A DNA stretch of 64,000 nucleotides from Variovorax saccharolyticus (GTDB taxonomy: Bacteria > Pseudomonadota > Gammaproteobacteria > Burkholderiales > Burkholderiaceae_C). Under the pieces are notes generated by a model that did no database searches, was not told the origin of the DNA, and saw only the letters and a list, made by a program, of their open reading frames with translations. Positions within the stretch are counted from its first letter, which is position 1. Each line of letters opens with the position of its first letter. The DNA is taken from the NCBI RefSeq assembly GCF_030316765.1, contig NZ_JASZYT010000003.1, positions 434,001-498,000 on the forward strand, in the 5' to 3' direction. A program made the translations under genes and the position numbers. Shown here in pieces: positions 57,539 to 64,000 of the stretch.

Positions 57539-57580
57539 CTTGATCTGTCCCGCAAGGTTTCCAAACGGTCCCGCAAGGTC

Positions 57581-58573
57581 TCAGATATCCAGCACCAGCC
57601 GCTGCCCCTTGGCGCGCGAGATGCAGATCTGCATGACGTTGCCTTCCGCTTTCTCCCGCGCGGTCAGCACGTAGTCGCGATGGTCGATCTCGCCTTCCAT
57701 GACCGGCGTGGCGCAGACGCCGCATTCGCCGCGCTTGCAGTCGAACATCGGATCGCAGCCGTGCTCGATCAGGCAGTCGAGGATGCTCTGGTCGGCCGGC
57801 ACAGTGAAGCGCTGGCCCGACTGCGCGAGCTCGACCTCGAAGGCGTGGTCGCCCTCCTCGACCACCGGCGTGGTGAAGAGCTCGAAGTGCACGCGGTCGT
57901 GGGTCCAGCCTCGGGCCTGGGTCTGGGCCAGCACGGCGTCGAGCATCAGCTTGGGACCGCAGACATAGAGCCGGTCGCCGGCCGGCATCGCGTCCAGCAT
58001 GGCGCCGATGTCGAAGGGGCCGCCCTGCTCGGCATCGGCATGCAGGCGCAGGTCGTCGCCGAGCAGCGCTTCGAGTTCCGGCACGAAGGCCATCAGGTCA
58101 CGGCTGCGGCCGGCATAGTGCATGCGCACCGGCAGGCCCTCGGCCCGGCGGCGCGTCGCCATGCTGGCGAGCGGCGTCACGCCGATGCCGCCGGCCAGCA
58201 GCACCGTGCCGCCCGGCCCGGTGTGCAGCGGAAAGTCGTTCTTGGGCGCCTCGATGGTGATCGCATCGCCCTCGCGCAGGCGCTCGTGCATGAAGCGCGA
58301 GCCGCCGCGGCCCTCGGCCTCCTTGCGCACCGCGATCGCGTACGCGATCGGTGCGTCGGTCGCCTTCGCATCGGCGGAAAAATTGATCAGCGAGTAGTGG
58401 CGCCAGTCGGCCGAACCGTCGGGCAGTTCGACGCGCACGCGGATATGGGCGCCGGCGGCGAAGCCGGGCAGCACGCCTCCGTCTTCCCGACGCAGCGTGA
58501 AGGTCTTGATCAGCGGATTCAGTTCGCGCGCCTCGGCGACGCGCAGTTGCAGGGTCAGGGGCTGGGCGGACAT
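57581..58573 (-). CDS. Oxygenase reductase component (FMN/NAD + plant-type 2Fe-2S, VanB/PDR type)
   Basis: A 330-residue phthalate-dioxygenase-reductase-type protein. The flavin-binding RHYSL is at 58-62, the NAD-binding GGIGVTP at 128-134 and CGP at 205-207, and the C-terminal ferredoxin domain binds its cluster through C279, C284, C287 and C317. It passes electrons from NADH to the Rieske centre of the oxygenase. It probably serves both oxygenase pairs of the cluster. It starts 17 bases after the iorB stop and is separated from the oxygenase by the hairpin. Confidence 0.92.
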   Translation of the reverse strand: MSAQPLTLQLRVAEARELNPLIKTFTLRREDGGVLPGFAAGAHIRVRVELPDGSADWRHYSLINFSADAKATDAPIAYAIAVRKEAEGRGGSRFMHERLREGDAITIEAPKNDFPLHTGPGGTVLLAGGIGVTPLASMATRRRAEGLPVRMHYAGRSRDLMAFVPELEALLGDDLRLHADAEQGGPFDIGAMLDAMPAGDRLYVCGPKLMLDAVLAQTQARGWTHDRVHFELFTTPVVEEGDHAFEVELAQSGQRFTVPADQSILDCLIEHGCDPMFDCKRGECGVCATPVMEGEIDHRDYVLTAREKAEGNVMQICISRAKGQRLVLDI

Positions 58574-58590
58574 GGCGGGTCTTCCGTGGT

Positions 58591-60117
58591 TCAGGCGAGC
58601 GCGTGGCGGGCCAAGGCGGCTTGCAGCTTGCTGCCGTGCTCGTCGGCCAGCGCGGCATCGCGCAGCTCGCGCAAGGTGGCGGGCGCGATCGCGGCGCCGG
58701 CTCGCTGGACGGCCGCCATCACGGTGTCGTAGTTGCGCAGGCCGCGCTCGTGGGTGTCGCTGTAGCCCTTGACCAGCCGCTGGCACTGGGCGATCTCGAT
58801 CGCGAGTTCGGGATGGCGCGGCGCGATGCCCGCGATGCGTGCCAGCCATTCCTCGATGCGCCGGTTTTCCTCGGCATAGCGCAAGGTCGAGCGGCGCCAG
58901 CGCTTGCAGGCCGCCACCGTGCGCAGCATCAGGTAGCCGCGCAGCGAACTGGTCTGGACCACGCGGCCCTTCTGCGTGAAATGCTCGACCAGGCGGCGCG
59001 GCAGGGGCGAGTCCATGAGCCAGCGGCCGATGCCGGCCGGCAGCGTCTCGCAGATCTCCTGCAGCCGCGGGTGCATGTATTCGTTGATCGCGAGCACCTG
59101 GCCGTCCTGCACGCGGGCCTCGCCGCGCACGCGGTCGAAGCGCGTGGAGCGGGTCTTCAGGTCGGCGACGCGGGCCGTGTCCTCGTAGGACATCCAGAGC
59201 GCCAGGTGGCGCGCGGTCTCGCGCAGCAGGCGGCCATCGTCGTCGCCGGCCAGCGCGGCGATGGCGGCCATGCGATCGAGGTACAGGCCGGCGTAGTCCA
59301 GGTCCTGGTAGTCGATGAGTCGGCGCACGCCCTCGAGCAGGAACTGCTGCGCCGACGAGGGGAATTTCTGTTGCACACGGTCGACCAGCGCCCGCACCGC
59401 CGGATGGCGCGGCGCGGGCGCGGGCGCCGGCGCTTCGGCCGCCGCGGTCTCGGGCTCGCCCTCGCCCTCGCCCTGCGCGCGCAGGTAGGCGCTGCCGAAG
59501 GCCTTGAGGCTGGGCTTGACGCCGACCCCGCCGCGCTCGATCGTGGCCTCGAACTGGGCCCGGCTGAAGGGCAGCACGCCGGCGCCCGCGAGCGCGCCGA
59601 ACAGCACCGCGCTGATCACGCTGCCCGAGGCCTCGGCGGCCTGCGCCATGTCGAAGCGGATGAAGCGCTTGGCGGCGCGCTCGGCGTGCTTCTGGAGTTC
59701 GCTGCTGTCGACCCGGCCGTCCCCCAGCGCGCTCTTCTCGGCGATCGAGTAGACGCGGTGGGTCGACGCGACCAGCGTGGTGCGGTCGCGCGTGACCAGC
59801 CCGCGCTGCACCGCGCGGCCGGCCTCCATGAGTTCGGACGCCAGCACCACGTCGACGTCGCCGGGCAGCGGCATCAGCGCCAGCACCGGACGCGCGCCAT
59901 CGGCCTCGGCCTGCGCCTCGGGGTAGAGCTCGACGTAGTAGATGGTGGCGCCGGTACGCTGGGCCACGCCGGGCACCGAGGTGGTCTGCGCCAGGTAGCC
60001 GTTGGCCTCGCCCATGTCGACGATCCAGTCGGCCAGCACGCCGCCGCCCTCGCCGCCCATGGCGAGAATCGCAATCTTTATAGGTTGAGTCCGCATCGTT
60101 TTCACTTCAGAAGGCAT
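58591..60117 (-). CDS. iorB: Indolepyruvate oxidoreductase beta subunit (long form, IorB)
   Basis: A 508-residue protein. The N-terminal ~200 residues are the pyruvate-ferredoxin-oxidoreductase gamma domain (IAILAMGGEGGGVLADWI, TTSVPGVAQRTGATIYYVE). The remainder is the DUF6537-type C-terminal extension found in proteobacterial IorB. The Ala/Pro/Glu-rich segment near residues 218-237 is a linker. Two starts are possible, 60117 and 60096; the first overlaps iorA by 11 bases. With IorA it would oxidatively decarboxylate an arylpyruvate to arylacetyl-CoA. Confidence 0.9.
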   Translation of the reverse strand: MPSEVKTMRTQPIKIAILAMGGEGGGVLADWIVDMGEANGYLAQTTSVPGVAQRTGATIYYVELYPEAQAEADGARPVLALMPLPGDVDVVLASELMEAGRAVQRGLVTRDRTTLVASTHRVYSIAEKSALGDGRVDSSELQKHAERAAKRFIRFDMAQAAEASGSVISAVLFGALAGAGVLPFSRAQFEATIERGGVGVKPSLKAFGSAYLRAQGEGEGEPETAAAEAPAPAPAPRHPAVRALVDRVQQKFPSSAQQFLLEGVRRLIDYQDLDYAGLYLDRMAAIAALAGDDDGRLLRETARHLALWMSYEDTARVADLKTRSTRFDRVRGEARVQDGQVLAINEYMHPRLQEICETLPAGIGRWLMDSPLPRRLVEHFTQKGRVVQTSSLRGYLMLRTVAACKRWRRSTLRYAEENRRIEEWLARIAGIAPRHPELAIEIAQCQRLVKGYSDTHERGLRNYDTVMAAVQRAGAAIAPATLRELRDAALADEHGSKLQAALARHALA

Positions 60118-62290
60118 AGGCCGCGCGGCGCTTGGCCTCGCCCTTTTGCAGCCAGCCGATGACCTTCGCGCGCAGGCTCTCGCGCAGCAGGTCCCAGCGG
60201 CTCGGGTTGCTCACGATCTGCGCCTTGTAGAACGAGGGGCAGAGCACCGCGGCATGCGAGACCTCGCCGCAGACGCCGCAGCCGACGCAGCTGTCGAGCA
60301 CGGTCGCGACCGGGTCGGTGCGCAGCGGATCGGGGTTCGGCTTGATCGACAGCGAGGGGCAGCCCGACAGCCGGATGCACGAGTGGTCGCCGGTGCAGGT
60401 GTCGGAGTCGACGCCGAACTTCTCGCGCACCATGCGCTTGCCGTCGGCGATCGCCTTTCGCACCAGCGGCTTCTCGCGCCGCTGCCGGTTCAGCATGCAC
60501 TCCGACTGCGCGATCAGCACCTTCGGCCCCTTCTCCTTGGTCGTCAGCGCGTCCTTCAGCGCATCGCGCATGCCGGCGACGTCGTAGGTGCGGCGCAGGG
60601 TCCTCACCCACTGGACTCCGACGCCGCGCACCGCGCGCTCGATCGCGTGGCCGGTGCTGCGAGTCGCATTGTTCGCGCTCGACGACAGGATGTCCTGCCC
60701 GCCGGTGGCCGAGGTGTAGTTGTTGTCGACCACGATGGTCAGGTTGTCGCTGCGGTTGAAGACCGCGTTGGCGACGCCGCTGGTGAGGCCGTTGTGCCAG
60801 AAGCCGCCGTCGCCCATCACCGAGATCGCGCGCTTGCCCGCCGGCGCGTTGAGCGCCGAGGCGCCGGCGCCGCCGAGCCCGTAGCCCATCGTGGTGTTGC
60901 CGATATTGAAGGGCGGCAGGATCGAGAACAGGTGGCAGCCGATGTCGGCGCTCACGTGGTGCGCGCCCAGCTCGCGCTCGACCAGCTTCATCGCGCTGAA
61001 GATCGGCCGCTCGGGGCAGCCGGTGCAAAAGCCCGGCGGCCGCGCATGCACGCTGTCGCCGAGCGGCAGCGAAGGCTCTGGCGCCGCGTCGACCCCGATC
61101 GCCGCGACCGCGGTCAGCGGGATCACCTTGCGCACCGGCACGGGAACCGGCAGCGGCTGCAGCCGCCCGTAGCGCTCGCAGAAGCTGCGCGCGCCCTTGA
61201 GCAGTTCGGCGGCCGTGTATTCGCCGGCCACCGGCAGCATGTCCTTGCCGTGCAGCGCGGTGGTGGAGCCGGCCTGGCGCAGGATGGTCGCCAGGTTCTG
61301 CTCGACGAAGTTGGGCTGCCCTTCCTCGACGATCAGCACCGCGCGCTTGCCTTCGCAAAAGCGCAGCACCTCGCTCTCGATCACCGGGTAGGCCACGTTC
61401 ATGACGTACAGCGGCACCTTCGAGTCACCGTAGACATCGGCCAGGTCGAGCCGCTCGAGCGCGCGCACCAGGGTGTTGTAGCTGCCGCCCTGCACGATGA
61501 TGCCGATGTCGTCGGCGCCCTCGGAAAAGAACTCGTTGAGCCCGCGCTCCTCGATGAATTTCACGGCCGCGGGCCAGCGCTCGCGCACCTTCTCCTGCTC
61601 GTGCACGAAGCTCGCGGGCGGCAGCACGATGCGGCCGACGTCGCGCTGCGGATTCTCGAGCGCATCCTGCAGCGTGAACTTGGCGCGCTTGTTGTCGCCC
61701 GCGATGAAATGCCCGTGCACGTGGCAGGCGCGGATGCGCAGCTGCAGCATCACCGGCGTGCTGCTGGCCTCGGACAGATCGAAGCCCTGCTTCACGGCCT
61801 CGACGATCGACGGCAGGTTGGGCCGGGGATCGAGCAGCCAGATCTGCGACTTCATCGCGAAGGCGTGGCTGCGCTCCTGCATGATCGAGGAGCCTTCGCC
61901 GTAGTCCTCGCCGACGATGATCAGCGCGCCGCCGGTGACGCCGCCGGAGGCCAGGTTGGCCAGCGCGTCGGAGGCCACGTTGGTGCCGACCGTCGCCTTG
62001 AAGGTCACGGCGCCGCGCAGCGGATAGTTGACCGAGGCCGCCAGCGTCGCCGCGGCCGTGGCCTCGCTGGCGCTGTTCTCGAAACGGATCCCGTGCTCGC
62101 TCAGGATGTCCTGCGCGTCGGCCAGCACATCCATCAGGTGCGAGATCGGTGCGCCCTGGTAGCCGGCGACGTAGGACACGCCGGACTCCAGCAAGGCCTT
62201 GGTGACTGCCAGAATGCCTTCACCGCGGAATACATCCCCACCGGAAAGCCGCAGCTTCTTTACCTCTTCGACGAACGAGCGCTCTGCCAT
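60107..62290 (-). CDS. iorA: Indolepyruvate:ferredoxin oxidoreductase alpha subunit
   Basis: A 727-residue TPP enzyme. The N-terminal domain begins GEGILAVTKALLESGVSYVAGYQGAP; the TPP/Mg site is CTGCPERPIF through GDGGFWHNGL and the NNYTSATGGQ segment. The C-terminal ferredoxin-like region has Cys clusters (DTCTGDHSCIRLSGCPSL and SCVGCGVCG) for two [4Fe-4S] clusters. It converts indole-3-pyruvate (or phenylpyruvate) plus CoA to the arylacetyl-CoA, CO2 and reduced ferredoxin. It heads the long minus-strand operon under the promoter at 62339-62368. In an auxin locus it can be read as an IAA-precursor feeder. Confidence 0.92.
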   Translation of the reverse strand: MAERSFVEEVKKLRLSGGDVFRGEGILAVTKALLESGVSYVAGYQGAPISHLMDVLADAQDILSEHGIRFENSASEATAAATLAASVNYPLRGAVTFKATVGTNVASDALANLASGGVTGGALIIVGEDYGEGSSIMQERSHAFAMKSQIWLLDPRPNLPSIVEAVKQGFDLSEASSTPVMLQLRIRACHVHGHFIAGDNKRAKFTLQDALENPQRDVGRIVLPPASFVHEQEKVRERWPAAVKFIEERGLNEFFSEGADDIGIIVQGGSYNTLVRALERLDLADVYGDSKVPLYVMNVAYPVIESEVLRFCEGKRAVLIVEEGQPNFVEQNLATILRQAGSTTALHGKDMLPVAGEYTAAELLKGARSFCERYGRLQPLPVPVPVRKVIPLTAVAAIGVDAAPEPSLPLGDSVHARPPGFCTGCPERPIFSAMKLVERELGAHHVSADIGCHLFSILPPFNIGNTTMGYGLGGAGASALNAPAGKRAISVMGDGGFWHNGLTSGVANAVFNRSDNLTIVVDNNYTSATGGQDILSSSANNATRSTGHAIERAVRGVGVQWVRTLRRTYDVAGMRDALKDALTTKEKGPKVLIAQSECMLNRQRREKPLVRKAIADGKRMVREKFGVDSDTCTGDHSCIRLSGCPSLSIKPNPDPLRTDPVATVLDSCVGCGVCGEVSHAAVLCPSFYKAQIVSNPSRWDLLRESLRAKVIGWLQKGEAKRRAAYAF

Positions 62291-62338
62291 CTTGTTCCTT
62301 CATTCGTGGGACTGCGGGTCTCTAGCGGCACCGCGGTC

Positions 62339-62368
62339 TTTATAATATTGACAACTGAATGTATTCAA
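62339..62368 (-). promoter_or_regulatory. iorA promoter with candidate MarR operator
   Basis: Minus strand: -35 TTGAAT (62368-62363), 18-base spacer, -10 TATAAA (62344-62339). The spacer contains TTGACAACTGAA (plus-strand 62348-62359), nearly identical to the site at 38416-38427. A repressor there would block iorA transcription and, lying 14 bases before the marR ATG, also influence marR. Confidence 0.6.
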
Positions 62369-62372
62369 AATC

Positions 62373-62906
62373 ATGGATAACCCTAGACGAGCAAGTAGCG
62401 TGCCCACCACGAGTCCGGGGCCGTTCAGGGAAGAGGCGGCGGCGCCGAGCCACCGTTTCGTCGACGACTACCTGCCCGCGCTGCTGGCGCAGGCGAGCCA
62501 GCTGATCTCGTCGGAATTCCACCGGGTGGCGCGCCAGCACGGCTTCTCGGTCTCCGAGTGGCGGGTAATGGCCTCGCTGGCCGGCGGGCAGGCGATCAGC
62601 ATCGGCGCGCTGGCGCAGGTCACGGTGACCAAGCAGCCGACCGTGACGCGGCTGCTCGACCGCATGGAAGCGCGCGGCCAGATCGAGCGCCTGCCCCATG
62701 ACAGTGATCGGCGCGTCACCCTGGTGCGCATCACGCCCCAAGGCGCGCAGGCGGTGGAGCACCTGATGGAACTGGCACGCGAGCATGAGCTGCGGGTGCT
62801 CGAGCCCTTCGGCCTGGAGCGCGCCGAGGAACTCAAGCGCACGCTGCGCCACATCATTGCGCTGCACGCGGACGCAGCGGGCGAGGCGGTCGAAGAAGAC
62901 GAGTGA
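62373..62906 (+). CDS. MarR-family regulator (second of two in the cluster)
   Basis: A 177-residue MarR protein. The winged helix region (about 60-125) has SEWRVMASLAGGQAISIGALAQ, TVTKQPTVTRLLDRM and the wing DSDRRVTLVRITPQG. It is divergent from iorA and 14 bases from the TTGACAACTGAA site, so it is the likely repressor of the long operon and of itself. No ribosome-binding site precedes the ATG; a nearly leaderless mRNA is possible. In Variovorax-type auxin loci MarR proteins respond to indole-3-acetate. Confidence 0.92.
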   Translation: MDNPRRASSVPTTSPGPFREEAAAPSHRFVDDYLPALLAQASQLISSEFHRVARQHGFSVSEWRVMASLAGGQAISIGALAQVTVTKQPTVTRLLDRMEARGQIERLPHDSDRRVTLVRITPQGAQAVEHLMELAREHELRVLEPFGLERAEELKRTLRHIIALHADAAGEAVEEDE

Positions 62907-62915
62907 AGGCCGGCC

Positions 62916-63860
62916 TCAGGGCCGGGCCACCAGCACCGCCCGGCCCCGATGGCCGCGCTGGGCGATCCAGTCCAGCGCCGCGGCGGCGTCCTCGAGCGCG
63001 AAGGGCTGGACGTCCAGGCGCAGCCTGCCGTCGGCCAGCCGGGCCAGCAATTGCGGCGCCGCCGCCCGCCCGGCCGCCTCGCGGCGAAACATGTTGAGCG
63101 GCAGCAGCGCGACGTCGCGCTGCAGGAAGTGCGCAAGGTCCAGCGCCAGCGCATTGCCCGCCGTGTAGCCGACCAGCACCGCGCGGCCACCGGCCTCCAC
63201 CCGCGGCAGGGCGGCGGCCAGCACGGCGCCGCCGACCGTGTCGACCAGCAGGTCCGCCGCCACCGATGCCAGCGCCGCCGCCGGGTCGTCCCCGAGCACC
63301 CGCACCTTCGCCGCGGAAGGGATGGACTTCGCCTGCGCCGGATCGCTCACCAGGGCCACGACCTCGGCACCGGCATCGAGCGCCAGCTGCACGAGCAGCG
63401 AGCCCACCGCACCGGTCGCGCCGGTCACCAGCACGCGCTCGCCGGCGCGCAGCCGGGCGACCTCGTGCAGCGCCACCCAGGCCGAGGTGCATGGCGAGAA
63501 GAAGGCCGAGCCGAGGGTGGCGGGCACGGCGTCGGGCAACAGGCCCAGCGCCTCGTCGGGCGCATCGATCAGCTCGCACCAGGTGCCGTCGAACAGGGTG
63601 CCCAGTCCGCTGCCGCGCAGCCACACCCGCTGGCCTTCGGGAAGGCTGCCGCTGGCGACGACCACGCCCGCCGCCTCGACGCCCGGCGTGTAGGGGAACG
63701 GCGGATGCTTCAGGAAGCTGCCGCGCCAGACCGTGCGGTCGATGTGGCCGACGGTGGCGGCCTCCATGCGCACGATGGTGCGGCCCGCGCGCCGCTGCGG
63801 CTCGGCCGCCTGCTCCAGCAGGGGCGGCGCGCCGAAGGCATGCACGCGCACGGCCTTCAT
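62916..63860 (-). CDS. Zinc-independent medium-chain dehydrogenase/quinone-reductase family protein
   Basis: A 314-residue MDR protein. It begins MKAVRVHAFGAPP, has the Rossmann motif VTGATGAVGSLLVQLA near residue 145 and lacks the zinc-ligand Cys cluster, as in quinone reductases and enoyl reductases. It is transcribed away from marR's end and overlaps the stop of the upstream hydrolase gene. It may reduce an electrophilic enone or quinone; a link to the aromatic pathway is possible but not shown. Confidence 0.87.
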   Translation of the reverse strand: MKAVRVHAFGAPPLLEQAAEPQRRAGRTIVRMEAATVGHIDRTVWRGSFLKHPPFPYTPGVEAAGVVVASGSLPEGQRVWLRGSGLGTLFDGTWCELIDAPDEALGLLPDAVPATLGSAFFSPCTSAWVALHEVARLRAGERVLVTGATGAVGSLLVQLALDAGAEVVALVSDPAQAKSIPSAAKVRVLGDDPAAALASVAADLLVDTVGGAVLAAALPRVEAGGRAVLVGYTAGNALALDLAHFLQRDVALLPLNMFRREAAGRAAAPQLLARLADGRLRLDVQPFALEDAAAALDWIAQRGHRGRAVLVARP

Positions 63861-64000
63861 GCAAGCGTCTCCAGGAAGTCCAGCACCGCGGCCGCGAAGG
63901 CCTCGGGCATCTGGTCGGGCAGCGGCACCATGCCGCCCGGGAGGTCGACGATGCGCGCCTGCGGCAGCGCGTGCTGCAGTTCGGCCGCATGCGGCGAGGC
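63857..64000 (-). CDS. Alpha/beta hydrolase, C-terminal end only
   Basis: The last 47 codons of a gene whose start lies beyond the window. The end reads ARIVDLPGGMVPLPDQMPEA then FLETLA, the usual pattern of the final strand and helix of an alpha/beta hydrolase; a catalytic His equivalent would normally fall near the GGMVPLP place, where Met stands instead. Its TGA overlaps the MDR start (ATGA). Confidence 0.6.
   Translation of the reverse strand, partial: ASPHAAELQHALPQARIVDLPGGMVPLPDQMPEAFAAAVLDFLETLA

Noticed and set aside
57547..57578. Two GTCCCGCAAGGT copies as the start of a CRISPR array
   Set aside because: Only two short copies with no regular spacers and no cas genes in the window.
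62348..62353. TTGACA as a plus-strand -35 element for marR
   Set aside because: A matching -10 would fall beyond the marR ATG; the motif is better read as an operator inside the minus-strand iorA promoter.

Overview
The window is very GC-rich, packed with short-gap and ATGA-overlapping genes, and carries gene families typical of soil and root-associated Burkholderiales: orphan tripartite-tricarboxylate (Bug) binding proteins, AtuA/DUF1446, IclR and MarR catabolic operons, a DUF3141-Pta-AckA-FabI cluster and a pga operon. Gene content and one recurrent GC-rich intergenic element point to Comamonadaceae, most likely Variovorax or a close relative. This is inference from content only. No rRNA, tRNA, CRISPR array, transposase or phage gene was seen.

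Layout. (1) 0-4.5 kb: end of a DUF3141 alpha/beta-hydrolase, a phosphotransacetylase-family gene, acetate kinase and FabI. (2) 4.5-14.2 kb: a lipoprotein, a D15-type outer-membrane barrel, the exopolysaccharide operon pgaABCD, an SLAC1/TehA-type transporter, an exported unknown and an ICMT-like methyltransferase. (3) 14.2-31.9 kb: a regulon built around an IclR regulator. It holds a Baeyer-Villiger monooxygenase, Bug binding proteins, two acyl-CoA dehydrogenases, an acyl-CoA carboxylase alpha/beta pair, an enoyl-CoA hydratase, an AtuA homologue and a class III CoA-transferase, arranged like an acyclic-terpene (atu) pathway. The two intergenic regions that start it share an almost identical block with the palindrome TGTGCACA-T-TGTGCACA. 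Between them lie an ADH, a SYLF protein and a short FNR-like anaerobic promoter unit. (4) 31.9-36.7 kb: a DUF2252 protein, then an AraC regulator divergent from a nitrilase-aldoxime dehydratase pair (aldoxime to nitrile to acid).

(5) 36.7-62.9 kb is the most striking part. It holds two MarR regulators, two Rieske oxygenase alpha/beta pairs with one flavin/2Fe-2S reductase, a branched-chain-type ABC importer with three tandem paralogous binding proteins and a fused LivM-LivG, two AMP-forming acyl-CoA ligases, a thiolase-fold protein lacking the thiolase Cys and His, a DUF35-SDR fusion, a cyclase-family hydrolase, several SDRs, a hotdog thioesterase and an indolepyruvate:ferredoxin oxidoreductase. 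This gene set resembles the auxin (indole-3-acetate) degradation loci (iad type) known from Variovorax and Bradyrhizobium. A coherent reading is: IAA is imported, oxygenated to dioxindole-3-acetate, loaded on CoA, cleaved by a retro-aldol reaction to isatin plus acetyl-CoA, and isatin is hydrolysed by the cyclase-family enzyme towards anthranilate. The neighbouring aldoxime-nitrile module and the IOR-thioesterase pair could feed indole-3-acetaldoxime, indole-3-acetonitrile and indolepyruvate into the same sink. Substrates are inferred, not shown.

(6) 62.9-64 kb: a quinone-reductase-type MDR protein and the end of an alpha/beta hydrolase.
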